This document shows positions 1-10,329 of a stretch of DNA of 64,000 nt, in pieces; the stretch's first letter is position 1; the number at the start of each line of letters is the position of its first letter. A program made the translations under genes and the position numbers. This stretch comes from Perilla frutescens (lineage: Eukaryota > Streptophyta > Magnoliopsida > Lamiales > Lamiaceae), in assembly GCA_026008535.1 (NCBI GenBank), contig BRKX01000002.1, forward strand, positions 146,501 to 210,500, written 5' to 3'. The notes below the pieces were generated by a model. The model had not been told where the DNA came from, did not search any database, and worked only from the letters and a program-made list of their open reading frames with translations.

Positions 1-139
1 AAGATTTTTAAAATATTGCAATAATAATCCAACCTTTTGATTTATGGCCAAATAAATATACCAAAAAATCATTGTTTTTCTAGAATATTTCTTCATAAGA
101 TATTCTTTTTTAATGGATTTATCTAAACCGATATAAATT

Positions 140-330
140 TTTTCCTTGTTGAAATCTTCAAGTGTTCTAATATTACATTTTTTCAATTTCTGCAAATCTG
201 CTTAAGAATTTAGAAATTTGATTCAATCATGGGAGATGCTCAGTCTTTTTTATGAAGGCCCGTCGTTACTAATTTTCGGGATTATATGTTCATATTAATT
301 AATTAGTGGCTAAACATCCAGTCAACATAT
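140..330 (+). repeat. dispersed promoter-like repeat, copy A
   Basis: Closely similar to 45357-45500 (both run through 'AATATTACATTTTT', 'CAATTTCTGCAAATCTGC' and an 'AAGAA...AGAAATTT' block) and to the DNA 330-500 bp upstream of the OMT gene at 28975-29160 ('GGAGATGCT', then a short T-rich stretch, 'AAGGCCCGTC' and a 'GGGATTATAT' block). All copies lie in the same orientation. No coding sequence follows this one. It may be a relic upstream region of a lost gene copy or simply a dispersed repeat. Confidence 0.5.
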
Positions 331-559
331 ATCTACTCACTTATCACCACAGTATAAATTTTGAAAGCATTGACAAAAATAATTAACCATAAATCAATCA
401 TTATAACAATAACATGCTAGCAACCCCCAAAAATTTGTGTTACGTTGTATTCGCCCATATGGCTATATAACAATAGCATGCTAACAACCGTCATTTTACA
501 TAGTTTAGAGATTACTTTGGACCAAAATAATTTTAGGTGCTTACATTAGATTTTTGAAA

Positions 560-1250
560 CGCCAAGTCTCCTGTGCATCAGATGCATGGATCGACCCATG
601 AGACGGACTCGCTCCGATCCAGGCCGACCCGCATTTGACCCGCGCAAAAAAAAATAAAAACTCGCCACCCATAGTACCAATTCGAACACTAAATAGTACC
701 AATTCGTGTTTTTTTGTGCTTTTTAGGGTTTTTTTTTTGTTTTTTTTTTTTCTGTTTTTTGGGGTGTTTTTAGGGGTTTATTTTATATTTTTGGGGTGTT
801 TTTAGGGGTTTGTTTTGTATTTTTTAGGGTTTTTTGGGGGGTGTTTTTAGGGATTTATTTTGCTTTTTTAGGGTTTTTCGAGGGTGTTTTTAGGGGTTTA
901 TTTTCTATTATTTATGGTTTTTTTGAGGGTCTTTTTAGGATTTATTTTGTGTTTTTTATAATTTATTTAGGGGGATTTTTTAGGGATTTATATGTGTTTT
1001 TTTAAGAAAAAATAAAATGAAAAATAGAAAAAATGAAAAAGAAAAATAGAAAAGTTAAAAAAAAAGAAACAAAAAAAGAAAAAAAAAGGAAAAATGTGGA
1101 CACGTGTCGTACACGCGCCGCGCGTGGGTCAGCGAGGTGCACGGGTCACATCGCACGAGGTCTCACGGGGAGGCTCCTGCACAAGAGACCTCCCCTTTTT
1201 GAAATAGTGGAAGCCTTTTTTCCGACCTTTTTAGTTGTTCCATAGTACTA
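560..1250. repeat. G/T-rich degenerate tandem array, A-rich tract and GC-rich patch
   Basis: From about 720 to 1000 the + strand is almost free of C and repeats a 40-55 base theme built on 'TTTTTAGGGGTTTATTTTG'. A purine-rich A tract follows (1000-1100), then a GC-rich patch with 'CACGTGTCG' and 'ACGCGCCGCGCGTGGG'. Short open frames here are compositional artefacts (long Phe/Gly or Lys runs). The order of T-rich arm, A-rich arm and GC patch resembles the interval 18980-20160. Confidence 0.6.
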
Positions 1251-2183
1251 GCTTAGATTTTGTTTTTAATTAGCATGTGTAACACATTTTTTTTTTTTTA
1301 ATTCTGGCCACCTACACAGGATTTGAATAATATTTTTGAAAGGGACATCCTTCACCAAATCCAAGTCACTAAGATTTCGGAAAATATTGCAATCTATTCT
1401 CGATGTCGATTTTCACTTTATTGCAAATTAATAAGTAAAGACGTAAGGCATATATGCGGCAACAAGAACAATAAAGAAAAAAGATTTCCTTGCACTCCTC
1501 CCATATCATACATTTCCCATGTCATAATTAAATTTTTTTTCAATTTTTTTTAATATACCCCTTATAATTGGGGTAAAGATGACCCCTAAATAAATTTTTT
1601 AAATTATTCTAAATCGAAATAGATTGAATGTTTAAAAAAATTTGAAATTTTTTTAGAGAAAATATTGGTTTTGCACGGAGCTTATGAATATAAATTAATA
1701 TTATTATAATTATATTTGTAGTGTTGAATTGTATTGGATTATTGTATTTTTTTTTTAAAAAAAATTCATAGTATTGCTATATTTGTAGCTTTTTATGTAA
1801 TATTATATACTCACAAATGGTCTTTGTATTATATTTTAAGGGAACCATACGTGATTTAATTTTAATTGATATTTTTTAATATATGAAGTGTTTAATCTTA
1901 TTTTTGAATTATTTACCACAAATAATGATTATTGAATATTAAATATTAAATAAATAGTTTGTGACACATAATCTGTATGTTTAATATAATTTTTTTAAAG
2001 AAAATAGGGCATTGCTATTATCAGTAAAATATTTATTTATAAATAAAATGATAATTCAACATGAAAAAATTATTGGAGTTAAATGACTTGAAGCAAAAGA
2101 ATGAGGAATTCAAGTTACAAAACAAAGCAAAGTTTGTGATGACATTCCCAATCAAGTTTCATCTTAAATTATATGAGTGTTAA
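1251..2183. other. AT-rich intergenic DNA, nothing recognised
   Basis: Very AT-rich sequence with short homopolymer runs. No open frame with protein-like composition, no terminal inverted repeats and no RNA gene were seen. Confidence 0.6.
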
Positions 2184-2452
2184 TAGGGGTGGCAAAATGG
2201 ACCCGAGCTCGTCGGGCTAAGGGTAAAATTCAGATCTAGCCAAAATCTTTTTGGGTCAAAATATTTGAAGTCCGACCTGGCTTTTTTAGAGGGTCGGATC
2301 GGGTCGCCCGCGGGCCACAATTTATTTTTATCATTTTTGGGGTATACGGTCTGCCCCGTTTAGGCCATTCAATATTTTTGAGCTGGGTCGGGAAAAATAT
2401 TGGTCCAATCCGGCCCGAAATCGGACGAACCAAGCCTAAATTGCCACCTCCA
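2184..2452. mobile_element. hAT-like MITE
   Basis: Ends are TAGGGGTGGCAA on the left and, read in reverse complement, TGGAGGTGGCAA on the right. Flanking octamers AGTGTTAA and AATGTTAC agree at 6 of 8 positions, as expected of an old hAT 8-bp duplication. The interior is GC-richer than its surroundings. The open frame on the minus strand is a by-product. Confidence 0.6.
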
Positions 2453-2544
2453 AATGTTACAAAAGGATTAATTTCAATTTAACCTCATTTTGGCTAAATG
2501 AATTAGAGTAACCCAGTTCGAATATATATATGTATACATATATA

Positions 2545-2793
2545 GGATTTGGTTCAAATGAGAACTAGGTATTCGCGTGAGAACTGTAAACCATGCTTAT
2601 TTAGTGCAATTTTATAGTTTATTTTATTATATTTTAGTGCTAATTTTTTTTTAAAAAAATTATAATTTATCTTGTTGTATTTTAGTGCTAGTGACACTAG
2701 CACTATAATACAACAAGATAAGCTACAGAATTATATTAAATAAGCATGGTTTATAGTTCTCACGGGAATACCTAACTCTCATTATAACCAACC
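2545..2793. mobile_element. inverted-repeat MITE
   Basis: The two halves are near-complementary. The left arm runs through 'GAGAACTAGGTATTC' and 'AACCATGCTTATTTA'; the right arm carries their reverse complements ending in 'GGTTGGTTATAATGAGAG'. It is bounded by TA-rich DNA. A small related piece occurs near 43530. Confidence 0.65.
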
Positions 2794-2810
2794 TATATAT
2801 ATATATATAT

Positions 2811-3074
2811 GGGGCAGACTTGGGTGAGACCGTCTCATAGATGAGACGGTCAATACTCACATGCGGGGATCATTATTTATGGGTGGAGTATCATTAATTC
2901 ACATGTGAGTATCCTTATTTATACCCGCATGTGAGTATCATTATTTATGGGTGAAGTATCATTAACTCACATGTATCATTATTTATGGGTGAAGTATCAT
3001 TATTTATGGGTGAAGTATCATTAACTCACATGTATTGATCCGTCTCATGTATGAGATCGTCTCATACAAATTTT

Positions 3075-3078
<4 letters not shown>
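2811..3078 (+). mobile_element. MITE with internal 'ATTTATGGGTGAAGTATC' repeats
   Basis: Starts GGGGCAGACTTGGGTGAGAC and ends at 'TTTTTGTC' within a TA tract. The interior repeats a roughly 20-base 'GTATCATTATTTATGGGTGA' unit several times, and both ends hold short 'GAGACCGTCTCAT' style palindromes. A second copy lies inverted at 46338-46567. Confidence 0.65.

Positions 3079-3126
<48 letters not shown>
3079..3126. repeat. (TA)n microsatellite
   Basis: Uninterrupted alternating TA run of about 47 bases between two MITEs. Confidence 0.95.
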
Positions 3127-3127
<1 letters not shown>

Positions 3128-3143
3128 CTACAGTGACCTAGAA

Positions 3144-3541
3144 CCAAATGAAATCCTCTATCCCACTTTTCTCTATCCCATTCGGTGTCCCATTTTAATT
3201 TTTATTCGATTTTCATCAATTTTTTTCTTCAATTTCAATTTGTTATGGCTTAGTTTAATTTTATAATTATTATTTAGGGTTTATTCCACCCAATTAGGGT
3301 TTATATTTATTTTTTAATATTTATGTCTTGTTTTTTAGTTAATATAATTGATTATTATGATTGATTATTACAAAAATATGGTATATAATTTTTAAAAATT
3401 TTAATTTTTAAGAATAAATGTTGATTGTGATTTGTAATACTATAATAAAATTTATTTTTGTAATAAATATTTTTAAAATATTAAATTTTATTGTGGAACA
3501 TAATAGTGGGACATGAGAAGTGAACTAGAGGATTTTATCCC
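3144..3541. mobile_element. 400-bp MITE, Mutator-like (copy 1)
   Basis: Terminal inverted repeats contain 'GAAATCCTCTATCCCAC' on the left and its relative 'GATAAAATCCTCTAGTTCAC' on the right. Flanks GACCTAGAA and GACCTATAA form a 9-bp target duplication with one mismatch. The same family is at 27409, 48018, 48438 and 59046. The element ends 173 bp before the BAHD start codon, so it abuts or overlaps that promoter. Confidence 0.75.
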
Positions 3542-3594
3542 GACCTATAATAGGGTTTTTCCCAAAAAATTGCAAATTCCAACAACAAAGTTTC

Positions 3595-3601
3595 TATTTA
3601 A
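3595..3601 (+). promoter_or_regulatory. possible TATA element of the BAHD gene
   Basis: TATTTAA lies 114 bp before the chosen ATG at 3715, a plausible distance for a plant core promoter. Assigned from position and sequence only. Confidence 0.35.
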
Positions 3602-3714
3602 GTCGAACCATATGGTGCCTCTAAACTCACCCAATACATACCTAATCTCCTCCTCGAGTCTAATAATTTTGTTTTGTTTGCGAATCAGATTTTTTGTTTT
3701 CGCAAGAAACAGCC

Positions 3715-5028
3715 ATGAAGGTAAAGGTTGTGAGCAGAAAGCTGGTGAAACCACGCACCCCAACTCCACAAAATCTCAAAAACTACAATATCTCATTCAT
3801 GGACGAGCTCAATCCAACCATGAACGTAAACGCCATCCTCTACTATCAACCCGATCACGACACGAACACGATGAACGAAGCCCTCACGAAGCGGCTGGAG
3901 GAATCTCTTGCTGAAATCCTGCCGCATTTCTACCCGTTTGCCGGACGATACATCAAGAAGGATCACCTGGTCGACTGCAGCGACCAGGGCGCTGAAATCG
4001 TCGCAGCGAACGTCGAGCTCGAACTGCGCCAGATTATACACAATCCAAGCCCTAAAGAGCTGAACGATCTTCTTCCCCGCGAATCTGGAGCGGCCGACGA
4101 GGAAGAAGATCCCATTTTATCGATCCAAATCAACAAATTTAACTGCGGCGGGATTGCAATAGGCATATGCATTTCCCACAGAATCATCGATGCTTCTTCC
4201 CTGGGCACGTTCATCTCCGCCTGGACAAAAGCCAGCCGGGGTGGCGACGGTGACGGCGACGCCGTCGTCCCGAGCTTCGACGGGCCAGTGTTTCTCCCCG
4301 GAAAGAACTTCCCGACGCCCGAATTCGGGTTGACGAGGACTAGAGAAAACGCACTCTACAACATCGGGTGTAAGATATTTAAGTTCGACAAAGACGCCAT
4401 ATCCCGCCTGAAAGAGAGAGCTGCAGCAGCACTAGTAACGATGGGCGAGTCACGCCCGCCTTCACGAAACGCGGTGATTTCGGGGCTCATGATTAGCGCC
4501 ATAGCTGGTCTTGAAAGAGCCAGACACGGGCAGGAGCGGGATTTTCTCGTTGTGCAGGCTGTTAACATGAGAGGAAGAACAGTGCCACCTCTTCCCAAAC
4601 ATTCATGTGGAAATCTGGCAGCCCTAGCGATCACGGAATGCTCCCGTGAGGAAATAAAAAATATGGGATTCCTCGATTTCGTTCGCGTTCTACGCCGTGA
4701 TATCGGAAAAACAGTCGGCGATTGCGCCAAATTGCTGTCGGAAGAAGGGCACAAATCCTTGATTGACACATCTGAATATGCGTCGGCGAAATCTCTCGGC
4801 CACGATGTTAACGTTGTTTGGCTCACTGACTGGACTAAGTTTCCGTTTTACGAGGCCGATTTCGGGTGGGGGAAGCCGGTGTGGGCGAGTGTTGTGGATG
4901 TTTTTATCAAGAACCATGTGACCATGATGACTACTAAGGAAGGAGATGGAGTTGAGGCATGGGTGCAGCTCGAAGAGAGAGAGATGGATTCTTTCCAAAA
5001 CCAAATTAAATTCTTAATGGCGGGTTAA
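3715..5028 (+). CDS. BAHD acyltransferase, vinorine synthase-like
   Basis: Intronless gene for a 437-residue cytosolic enzyme that should move an acyl group from an acyl-CoA to an alcohol or amine acceptor. Both BAHD hallmarks are present: HRIID (HxxxD) at residues 155-159, with the catalytic His, and DFGWG at 382-386. The N-terminal pattern MKVKVVSRKLVKPRTPTP and the 'HFYPFAGR' block at 71-78 are typical of the family, and length is normal (430-460). I chose the ATG at 3715 over the in-frame ATG at 3694 because relatives begin with this short Val-rich strand. Overall pattern fits the clade containing vinorine synthase and related alkaloid and terpenoid acyltransferases; the substrate cannot be read from sequence. 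The frame is intact and the coding part is GC-richer than its flanks. An AATAAA lies 108 bp after the stop. Confidence 0.93.
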   Translation: MKVKVVSRKLVKPRTPTPQNLKNYNISFMDELNPTMNVNAILYYQPDHDTNTMNEALTKRLEESLAEILPHFYPFAGRYIKKDHLVDCSDQGAEIVAANVELELRQIIHNPSPKELNDLLPRESGAADEEEDPILSIQINKFNCGGIAIGICISHRIIDASSLGTFISAWTKASRGGDGDGDAVVPSFDGPVFLPGKNFPTPEFGLTRTRENALYNIGCKIFKFDKDAISRLKERAAAALVTMGESRPPSRNAVISGLMISAIAGLERARHGQERDFLVVQAVNMRGRTVPPLPKHSCGNLAALAITECSREEIKNMGFLDFVRVLRRDIGKTVGDCAKLLSEEGHKSLIDTSEYASAKSLGHDVNVVWLTDWTKFPFYEADFGWGKPVWASVVDVFIKNHVTMMTTKEGDGVEAWVQLEEREMDSFQNQIKFLMAG

Positions 5029-5135
5029 TCATGCACTAGATCTCATTAATAAGTTTGTGTTTCTTGTTTGTTAATTTGTGTGTTTCTTTAATTTGTACTT
5101 GCCTCATCAACAATAAGCTCCAGGGTTTTGCAATG

Positions 5136-5141
5136 AATAAA
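5136..5141 (+). terminator. poly(A) signal of the BAHD gene
   Basis: AATAAA 108 bp downstream of the TAA stop, in a T-rich context with downstream GT-rich sequence. Confidence 0.5.
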
Positions 5142-5299
5142 AGTGTCGTTCCTTGTAATAAGTTTTGTTTCCTATGTATAAATTCGCTTTCAAAAAAATT
5201 CAGTCCCATTCTTAACAATATTGCGGCACAACGAACTCCACTAATAACTAAATGAAAAACGCAATCCTTAACCATTCACGATGGTGCAAAAATTGATTT

Positions 5300-6165
5300 G
5301 GGCAAAGGTTCATTTTGATCATATAACTATTTGTGTAGGAGCGCTTTGATCCCTATTTACCTTTTTAGTTCAAAATGATCCTATAACTATTTTAAAGGTT
5401 TAATTCGGTTCCTATTTTGATCCTCCAACTATTTTAAGACACACTTTTCTCACATAATTAGATTATTTCACACATTAACATACACTTTTTACACACAGAT
5501 GTATTGAACACGAAATTTCCACCATTTTCACAAAAATTCCTCATATGGATTAAACATGAAATTTTCTCCATTTTCACAAAGAATCCTCCACTATTTTATG
5601 TTTGTATTGAAAAATCTTAATTATTTTATTTAGCATAACGTAAATAATTATTTTTGTATGTTTTTAGTTGATTTTTTTTATTTTTTGTATGTTTTTTTAT
5701 TTTATCATATTTTTATGTTTTCATTTATTAATAATATTTAGATACATAGATTATTTCATACACTAACGCGCATTTTTTACATGAAATAAATGAAATTATC
5801 TGAATAATATGAATCATTATTATATGATGAAATAAAAAAACAACTAAAAACATACAAAAATAATTATTTAAGTTATGCTAAATAAAATAATTAAGAATTT
5901 TCTATACAAACATAAAATAGTGGAGGATTCTTTGTGAAAATGGTAGAAATTTCTTGTTCAATCCATATGTGTGTAAAAAGTGTGTGTTAATGTGTAAAAT
6001 AATCTAATTATGTGAGAAAAATCTGTGTTAAAATAGTTGGAGGATCAAAATAGGGACCAAATTAAACCTTTTAAATAGTTATAGGATCATTTTGAACTAA
6101 AAAGATAAACAAGGATCAAAGCGCTCCTACACAGATGGTTGTAGGATCAAAATGAACCTTTGCCC
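5300..6165. mobile_element. MULE-type element with long inverted repeats (copy 1)
   Basis: 866 bp. Left end GGGCAAAGGTTCATTTTGAT and right end is its near-exact reverse complement; the arms pair over several hundred bases. The 9-bp target duplication AATTGATTT is perfect at 5291-5299 and 6166-6174, which places it with Mutator-like elements. No transposase. Relatives are at 33221, 35495 and 42434. Confidence 0.88.
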
Positions 6166-6483
6166 AATTGATTTTAATCACAAATTTAAATATATTTTTT
6201 CAAAGTCATTTTATGTATAGTCCGGTGAAATCGTCGTCCATAAAAAAAAATAAACCAATACATCCGCTATAGAATTCATATTTCAAAGATTTGTAAATGG
6301 GTTTAATGGACTCATTTAACAACAGGAGTCGACCATTTTGGCATAGTGAATATATACCAAAATAGTTGTTGGCGAACAAATAAAATTGAAAGAATTTTTT
6401 AAGAATGGAAAATTAACCTAACCTAATTATAATTAATGAAATTATATCACTTTTATGGTCAGACAATAAAAAAAATTGAGTTG

Positions 6484-6834
6484 GGATCTGTTCCGGATGT
6501 GGTGTGCTTGTCTGTTTCTTTTTTAAGAGATCTTGCACGATTTGGTGTGGAGTGCAATAGTCGAATTATTGACTGTCTTATGGAGTAGATGCTACGCCGA
6601 TTTGAACCATCACTGACAAGGAAAACATCTACAATCAAAGATGGAAAGAAATCACAAACCCTATATCAACTTCCAAATGGTGAAAGATTGAATATCAATA
6701 GTTTTTGGCATCATTGCATTCATAAGAAGAGCAGTTTGTTCATAATCGGTATGCCGAAGATTATTGATTTACTGAGTTTATTAATTGTAAGTCGTGAGTT
6801 TGTGAGTTTCGTACTAGCTAAAGTTGTTCCTTAA
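6484..6834 (+). pseudogene. unrecognised protein-coding fragment with one in-frame stop
   Basis: One frame reads on as protein-like sequence from 6484 to a TAA at 6832-6834, broken only by TAG at 6586-6588. It includes 'SVSFLRDLARFGVECNSR' and 'LYQLPNGERLNINSFWHHC', with ordinary amino-acid balance unlike the surrounding AT-rich DNA. I do not recognise the family. It looks like an exon captured or stranded by transposons, perhaps with the stop created by mutation. It may also be chance. Confidence 0.35.
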
Positions 6835-7319
6835 ACCGTTCATCATCATAGTCTAGCACAATTAGTATTTTCGTGAGTGAAATATTTGAGGGTCATTTTG
6901 ATTTTTTATTCGTGATCTCGGGAGATCTGCAAGTGAAGTCATGGGGTAGCTAGGGTACAAATCTAGTACATTTTTTCTACTTTATATTTTATTTATCAAA
7001 GAGTTCGTGTTGAAGAAAGGGCGACATAATGAGAGATTCGTGTATGTATAAGTATCCTGAATAGTTTTCACGAACGAGTAAACAAATCTTCAATTTTGGG
7101 TGAAGTTCTCCTATAGTAGGTTATTAAACCGAACTGGATTACCAATCTAGTACATTTTTACTACTTTATATTTTATATTTTCTTGTGACTGTTAAGAACT
7201 ATATGAAAACAAACATGCACACGGATATGTAATTTCAACACTTATATAATATGTTAATGACATATTGGATAAGTTATATTATGATTTAAATTAATTATTA
7301 ATGTTGTCTACAAAAAAAT

Positions 7320-7761
7320 TCAGTTCAAATCATCTATTGCACTATTATGTTACATTTAGTGTTATACCATGCATTTGAATGACACGTGAACAAGTACAAA
7401 TTATAATACGAATGCACAAACATAAATTATTTTTTTCCAAATGAAATCTCTTTTAAAGATCCACTAAAAAAAATATAAATAAAAATTTAAATCCATTTCA
7501 ATGGTATGCCTGTGTTTTCAAATTCTCCCTGGGAATAGGAAACCCAATACCAAGAATATCTGTTTCTCAAAAATTTTGAAACTGATTTTAAGGTGAAAAG
7601 ACATTTCATATGATAAAGAAAATTGACTTTCCTCATTTGAATGTGAACAATAATTTTCTATGTTTGTGCATTCTTATCATAATTTGTACTTAATCAAGTG
7701 TCATTCATCTGCATGGTATAACACTAGATGTAACACCTTAGTACAATAGACGATTTCAACT
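7320..7761. mobile_element. inverted-repeat MITE
   Basis: Arms of about 110 bp: 7320-7432 runs through 'CATCTATTGCACTATTATG' and 'GTTATACCATGCATTTGAA', and the reverse complements occur at 7655-7761. Family not identified. No coding sequence. Confidence 0.65.
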
Positions 7762-8025
7762 CGGGATAAGATTCTTTATTGCACCTTTCGTGTTGCATTC
7801 TCTATTGCACGCTCTATTTTTTCACTTTTTTCGATTTCAATTTCTTATATTTTAGTTTAATTTTACACATGTCATTTAGGGTTTATCATACCCAATTAAC
7901 GTGGTATTATAATAATTTTTGGTATTTAATTTTTAGTTTTTAGTTACTAATTGATTATTTGAAAAATTAAATACTAAAATATAATAATAAATCATAATTG
8001 GGTAGGATGAACCCTAAATAATAAG

Positions 8026-8805
8026 TAGGGATGTCAAGCGGGTCAACCCTATCGGGTTATCGGGCTATTTCGGGCTGAAATTTTTTCTGGCTAAAAATTC
8101 TTGGCCCTAACCCTAACACTTCGGTTTTCGGGCTAACACATCGGACCGACATATTTCCGATAAAAATTAAATTCTTTTCTAGTCCCATGAAAAAATACCC
8201 AGTTGTTATTAATACAACTCCAAAGCTCAATTGAAGCTACATTATCGGAAAAAATGAACCAAAAAATTATGACTATATCCAAATCAAGCAAGAACGAATC
8301 CAAAAAGGTAAATTCTCAAATAAAATATAAGTCTTTACACTTTTTACATAATGAAATTGAAAACAACTCATCAAACTATAAATTTTAAGCACATGTTTAT
8401 GGTTAATTTTCAAACCAATTTTACATCCTAGTAATTTGTTGAACTGAAATCATTATTTTATTTATTCAATCGTTATCTTTGAAAAAAAATAGAAATCAAC
8501 AAACACAAAATTTTCAACCCATTTGTAAAGAAGCATCAAAGTAACCATTAAACCACACCTTCACAAATTATTCAACCTCAATTCTAACATTTAGGGTTGA
8601 AGATTGAGTTTTAAGTAAATATTTATTTTTTCAAAGAAACCCCCAGCCCAATGGGCCAGCCAACGGGCCGATCGGGCTAGCCCTTTCGGACCGCTAGCCC
8701 ATTTGGTTAAAATTCAATTCGGGCCTAAAAACATTGACCCTAACTTACCTTTTTTTCGGGCGGTTTGGGCCGGCCCATCGGTTTCGGGCTAGATTGACAT
8801 TGCTA
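8026..8805. mobile_element. non-autonomous hAT element
   Basis: 780 bp bounded by TAGGGATGTCAA and, in reverse complement, TAGCAATGTCAA. The 8-bp duplication ATAATAAG is perfect at 8018-8025 and 8806-8813. Subterminal regions are rich in 'CGGGCTA' and 'GGGCCGG' type motifs, common in hAT MITEs. It interrupts older repeat DNA that resumes on the far side. No transposase frame is visible; the Lys-rich open frame inside is not protein-like. Confidence 0.85.
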
Positions 8806-9243
8806 ATAATAAGTGCAAAATTAAACTAAAGCACAAGAAGTTAAAATCAAAAAATAAAAATAAAACCAAAAAAATCGAGTGTTCAATGTGGAATATCAAC
8901 ACAAAAGACGTAATAGACGATTTCGTGTGGTTTTGAAGGATGCTATTAAAGTTTGCTAAAAAGATTTTATGTTGGTAAGATTGTAAATGTGTCGATCGAG
9001 TCTCTAAAATTATTTTTGAGCGAATCTTGTATGAAATTATTTTATTGGTCCAAATTCGTAAAATCGATCAAAGTTTATGGTGGATTCGGACTTGTGAGAG
9101 CTTACAAGGAAGTAGAAAGCGACAACTCAGTATCGCTCTGACAGAAAATAAGTCATGAATAAAACCTGTCTAAATTATTGTAGGACATCATTATTGTACG
9201 ACATCATGTGGCTAAAGTGGCTAAATTATTGTACGACATCACT

Positions 9244-10230
9244 GTGGAAAGAAGAGTTACTTTTTTTTTTTCTTGTCGCAATTCCCCATCGCTATATAAT
9301 TCTTTTTTCAATTTATATTACTCTATTAATTAAGATTAATTAATAACGTGTCCCAACAGCATGCTTTAAACTCTATTTTAAAGCAATTTGGGCACTTTTT
9401 CCACTCCAAGAGAATCTCTATTCATGGCTTTAAAATAGAGATAGAGCAAAATGCCTCTACATTTAGAGCACCACTATTCATCATCTTTATCACTGTTTCG
9501 ATTTTTGCTTTTATTTTTTTATTTTTTTGTTAATTGATATATGATGAATCTATTTTTTGCTTTTTTTTTGTTAATTGATATATGATAGCAATCTGTTTTT
9601 CGCTTTTTTTTTTGTTAATTGATATGTTCACTATTTTTTTTCTTTTTTTTTTGTTAATTTATACGATTTACATTTATATATATATATAAATATATGTTTT
9701 TTTTTCTATGTTGTAATATTATAGTTTATAATTTTTATTTTTATTTGCAATATTGGTATGTAATTTTGTTCGTTGCAATATTATTATGAAACGTTTTCAT
9801 GTTTTATTATTATTTAGTTTCAGAAATTTTAATAGTTATTTTTGTTGGAAAAATTTTGATTAAAATAAATATATAAAAAGGAATATTATGAAATATTCCT
9901 TTTTAGAGTAAAACTTAGAGTAAACTGTTGAAGATGAAGTGAAGACCATGCTGTATAATAGAGATAGAGGCGCTGTAAAATAGAGTCAACTGTTGGAGAT
10001 GGCATTAGAGCCATATTTTTGCAGCAATATTAGTAGTCTTGTGCATTATGCAAAGAAAAGTTACTTCTTTTTTTCTTGTCGCAATTTCCCATCACTAAAT
10101 AATTCTTTTTTCAATTTATATTACTCTATTAATTAAGATTAATTAATAACGTGTTACGTTTAGAGCCGTACTTATGCAGCAATTATTAGCCATGTGCATT
10201 CTGCAAAGAAAAGTTGCTTTTCTTTTTTCC
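9244..10230 (+). repeat. direct duplication split by a MITE
   Basis: About 105 bases at 9244-9348 recur at 10050-10152 (shared 'TTGTCGCAATT', 'TATTACTCTATTAATTAAG' and 'TTAATTAATAACGTG'). The 'AGAGCC...GCAGCAAT...TGTGCATT' block at 10007-10050 recurs at 10160-10210. The MITE of about 655 bp in unit 1 (9350-10005) begins CCCAACAGCATG and ends CTGTTGGAGATGGCA, and unit 2 is the matching empty site. The repeated unit is related to the upstream regions at 23220, 28890 and 46913. Confidence 0.7.
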
Positions 10231-10325
10231 TTGATGTCAGAATCAAGAAATTTGACTCAATGAAGGGAGATGCTATCTTCCAGATTTTTTAACGGCATCA
10301 CTAAAAACGTGGGATTATGTATGCG
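10225..10325 (+). repeat. dispersed promoter-like repeat, copy B
   Basis: Contains 'AATCAAGAAATTTGACTCAA' and 'GGAGATGCTATCTTCCA', shared almost base for base with 29007-29055 upstream of the OMT gene and more loosely with copy A at 140-330. Same orientation. A repeat-rich element, not a gene, follows. Confidence 0.6.
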
Positions 10326-10329
10326 GGGC

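Noticed and set aside
796..1005. Open frame of Phe/Gly-rich sequence
   Set aside because: It is a translation of the G/T-rich array; no start context, no homologous motif and extreme composition.
4356..5004. Minus-strand open frames inside the BAHD gene
   Set aside because: Shadows of the GC-rich coding strand; they lack motifs and the + frame is a complete BAHD enzyme.
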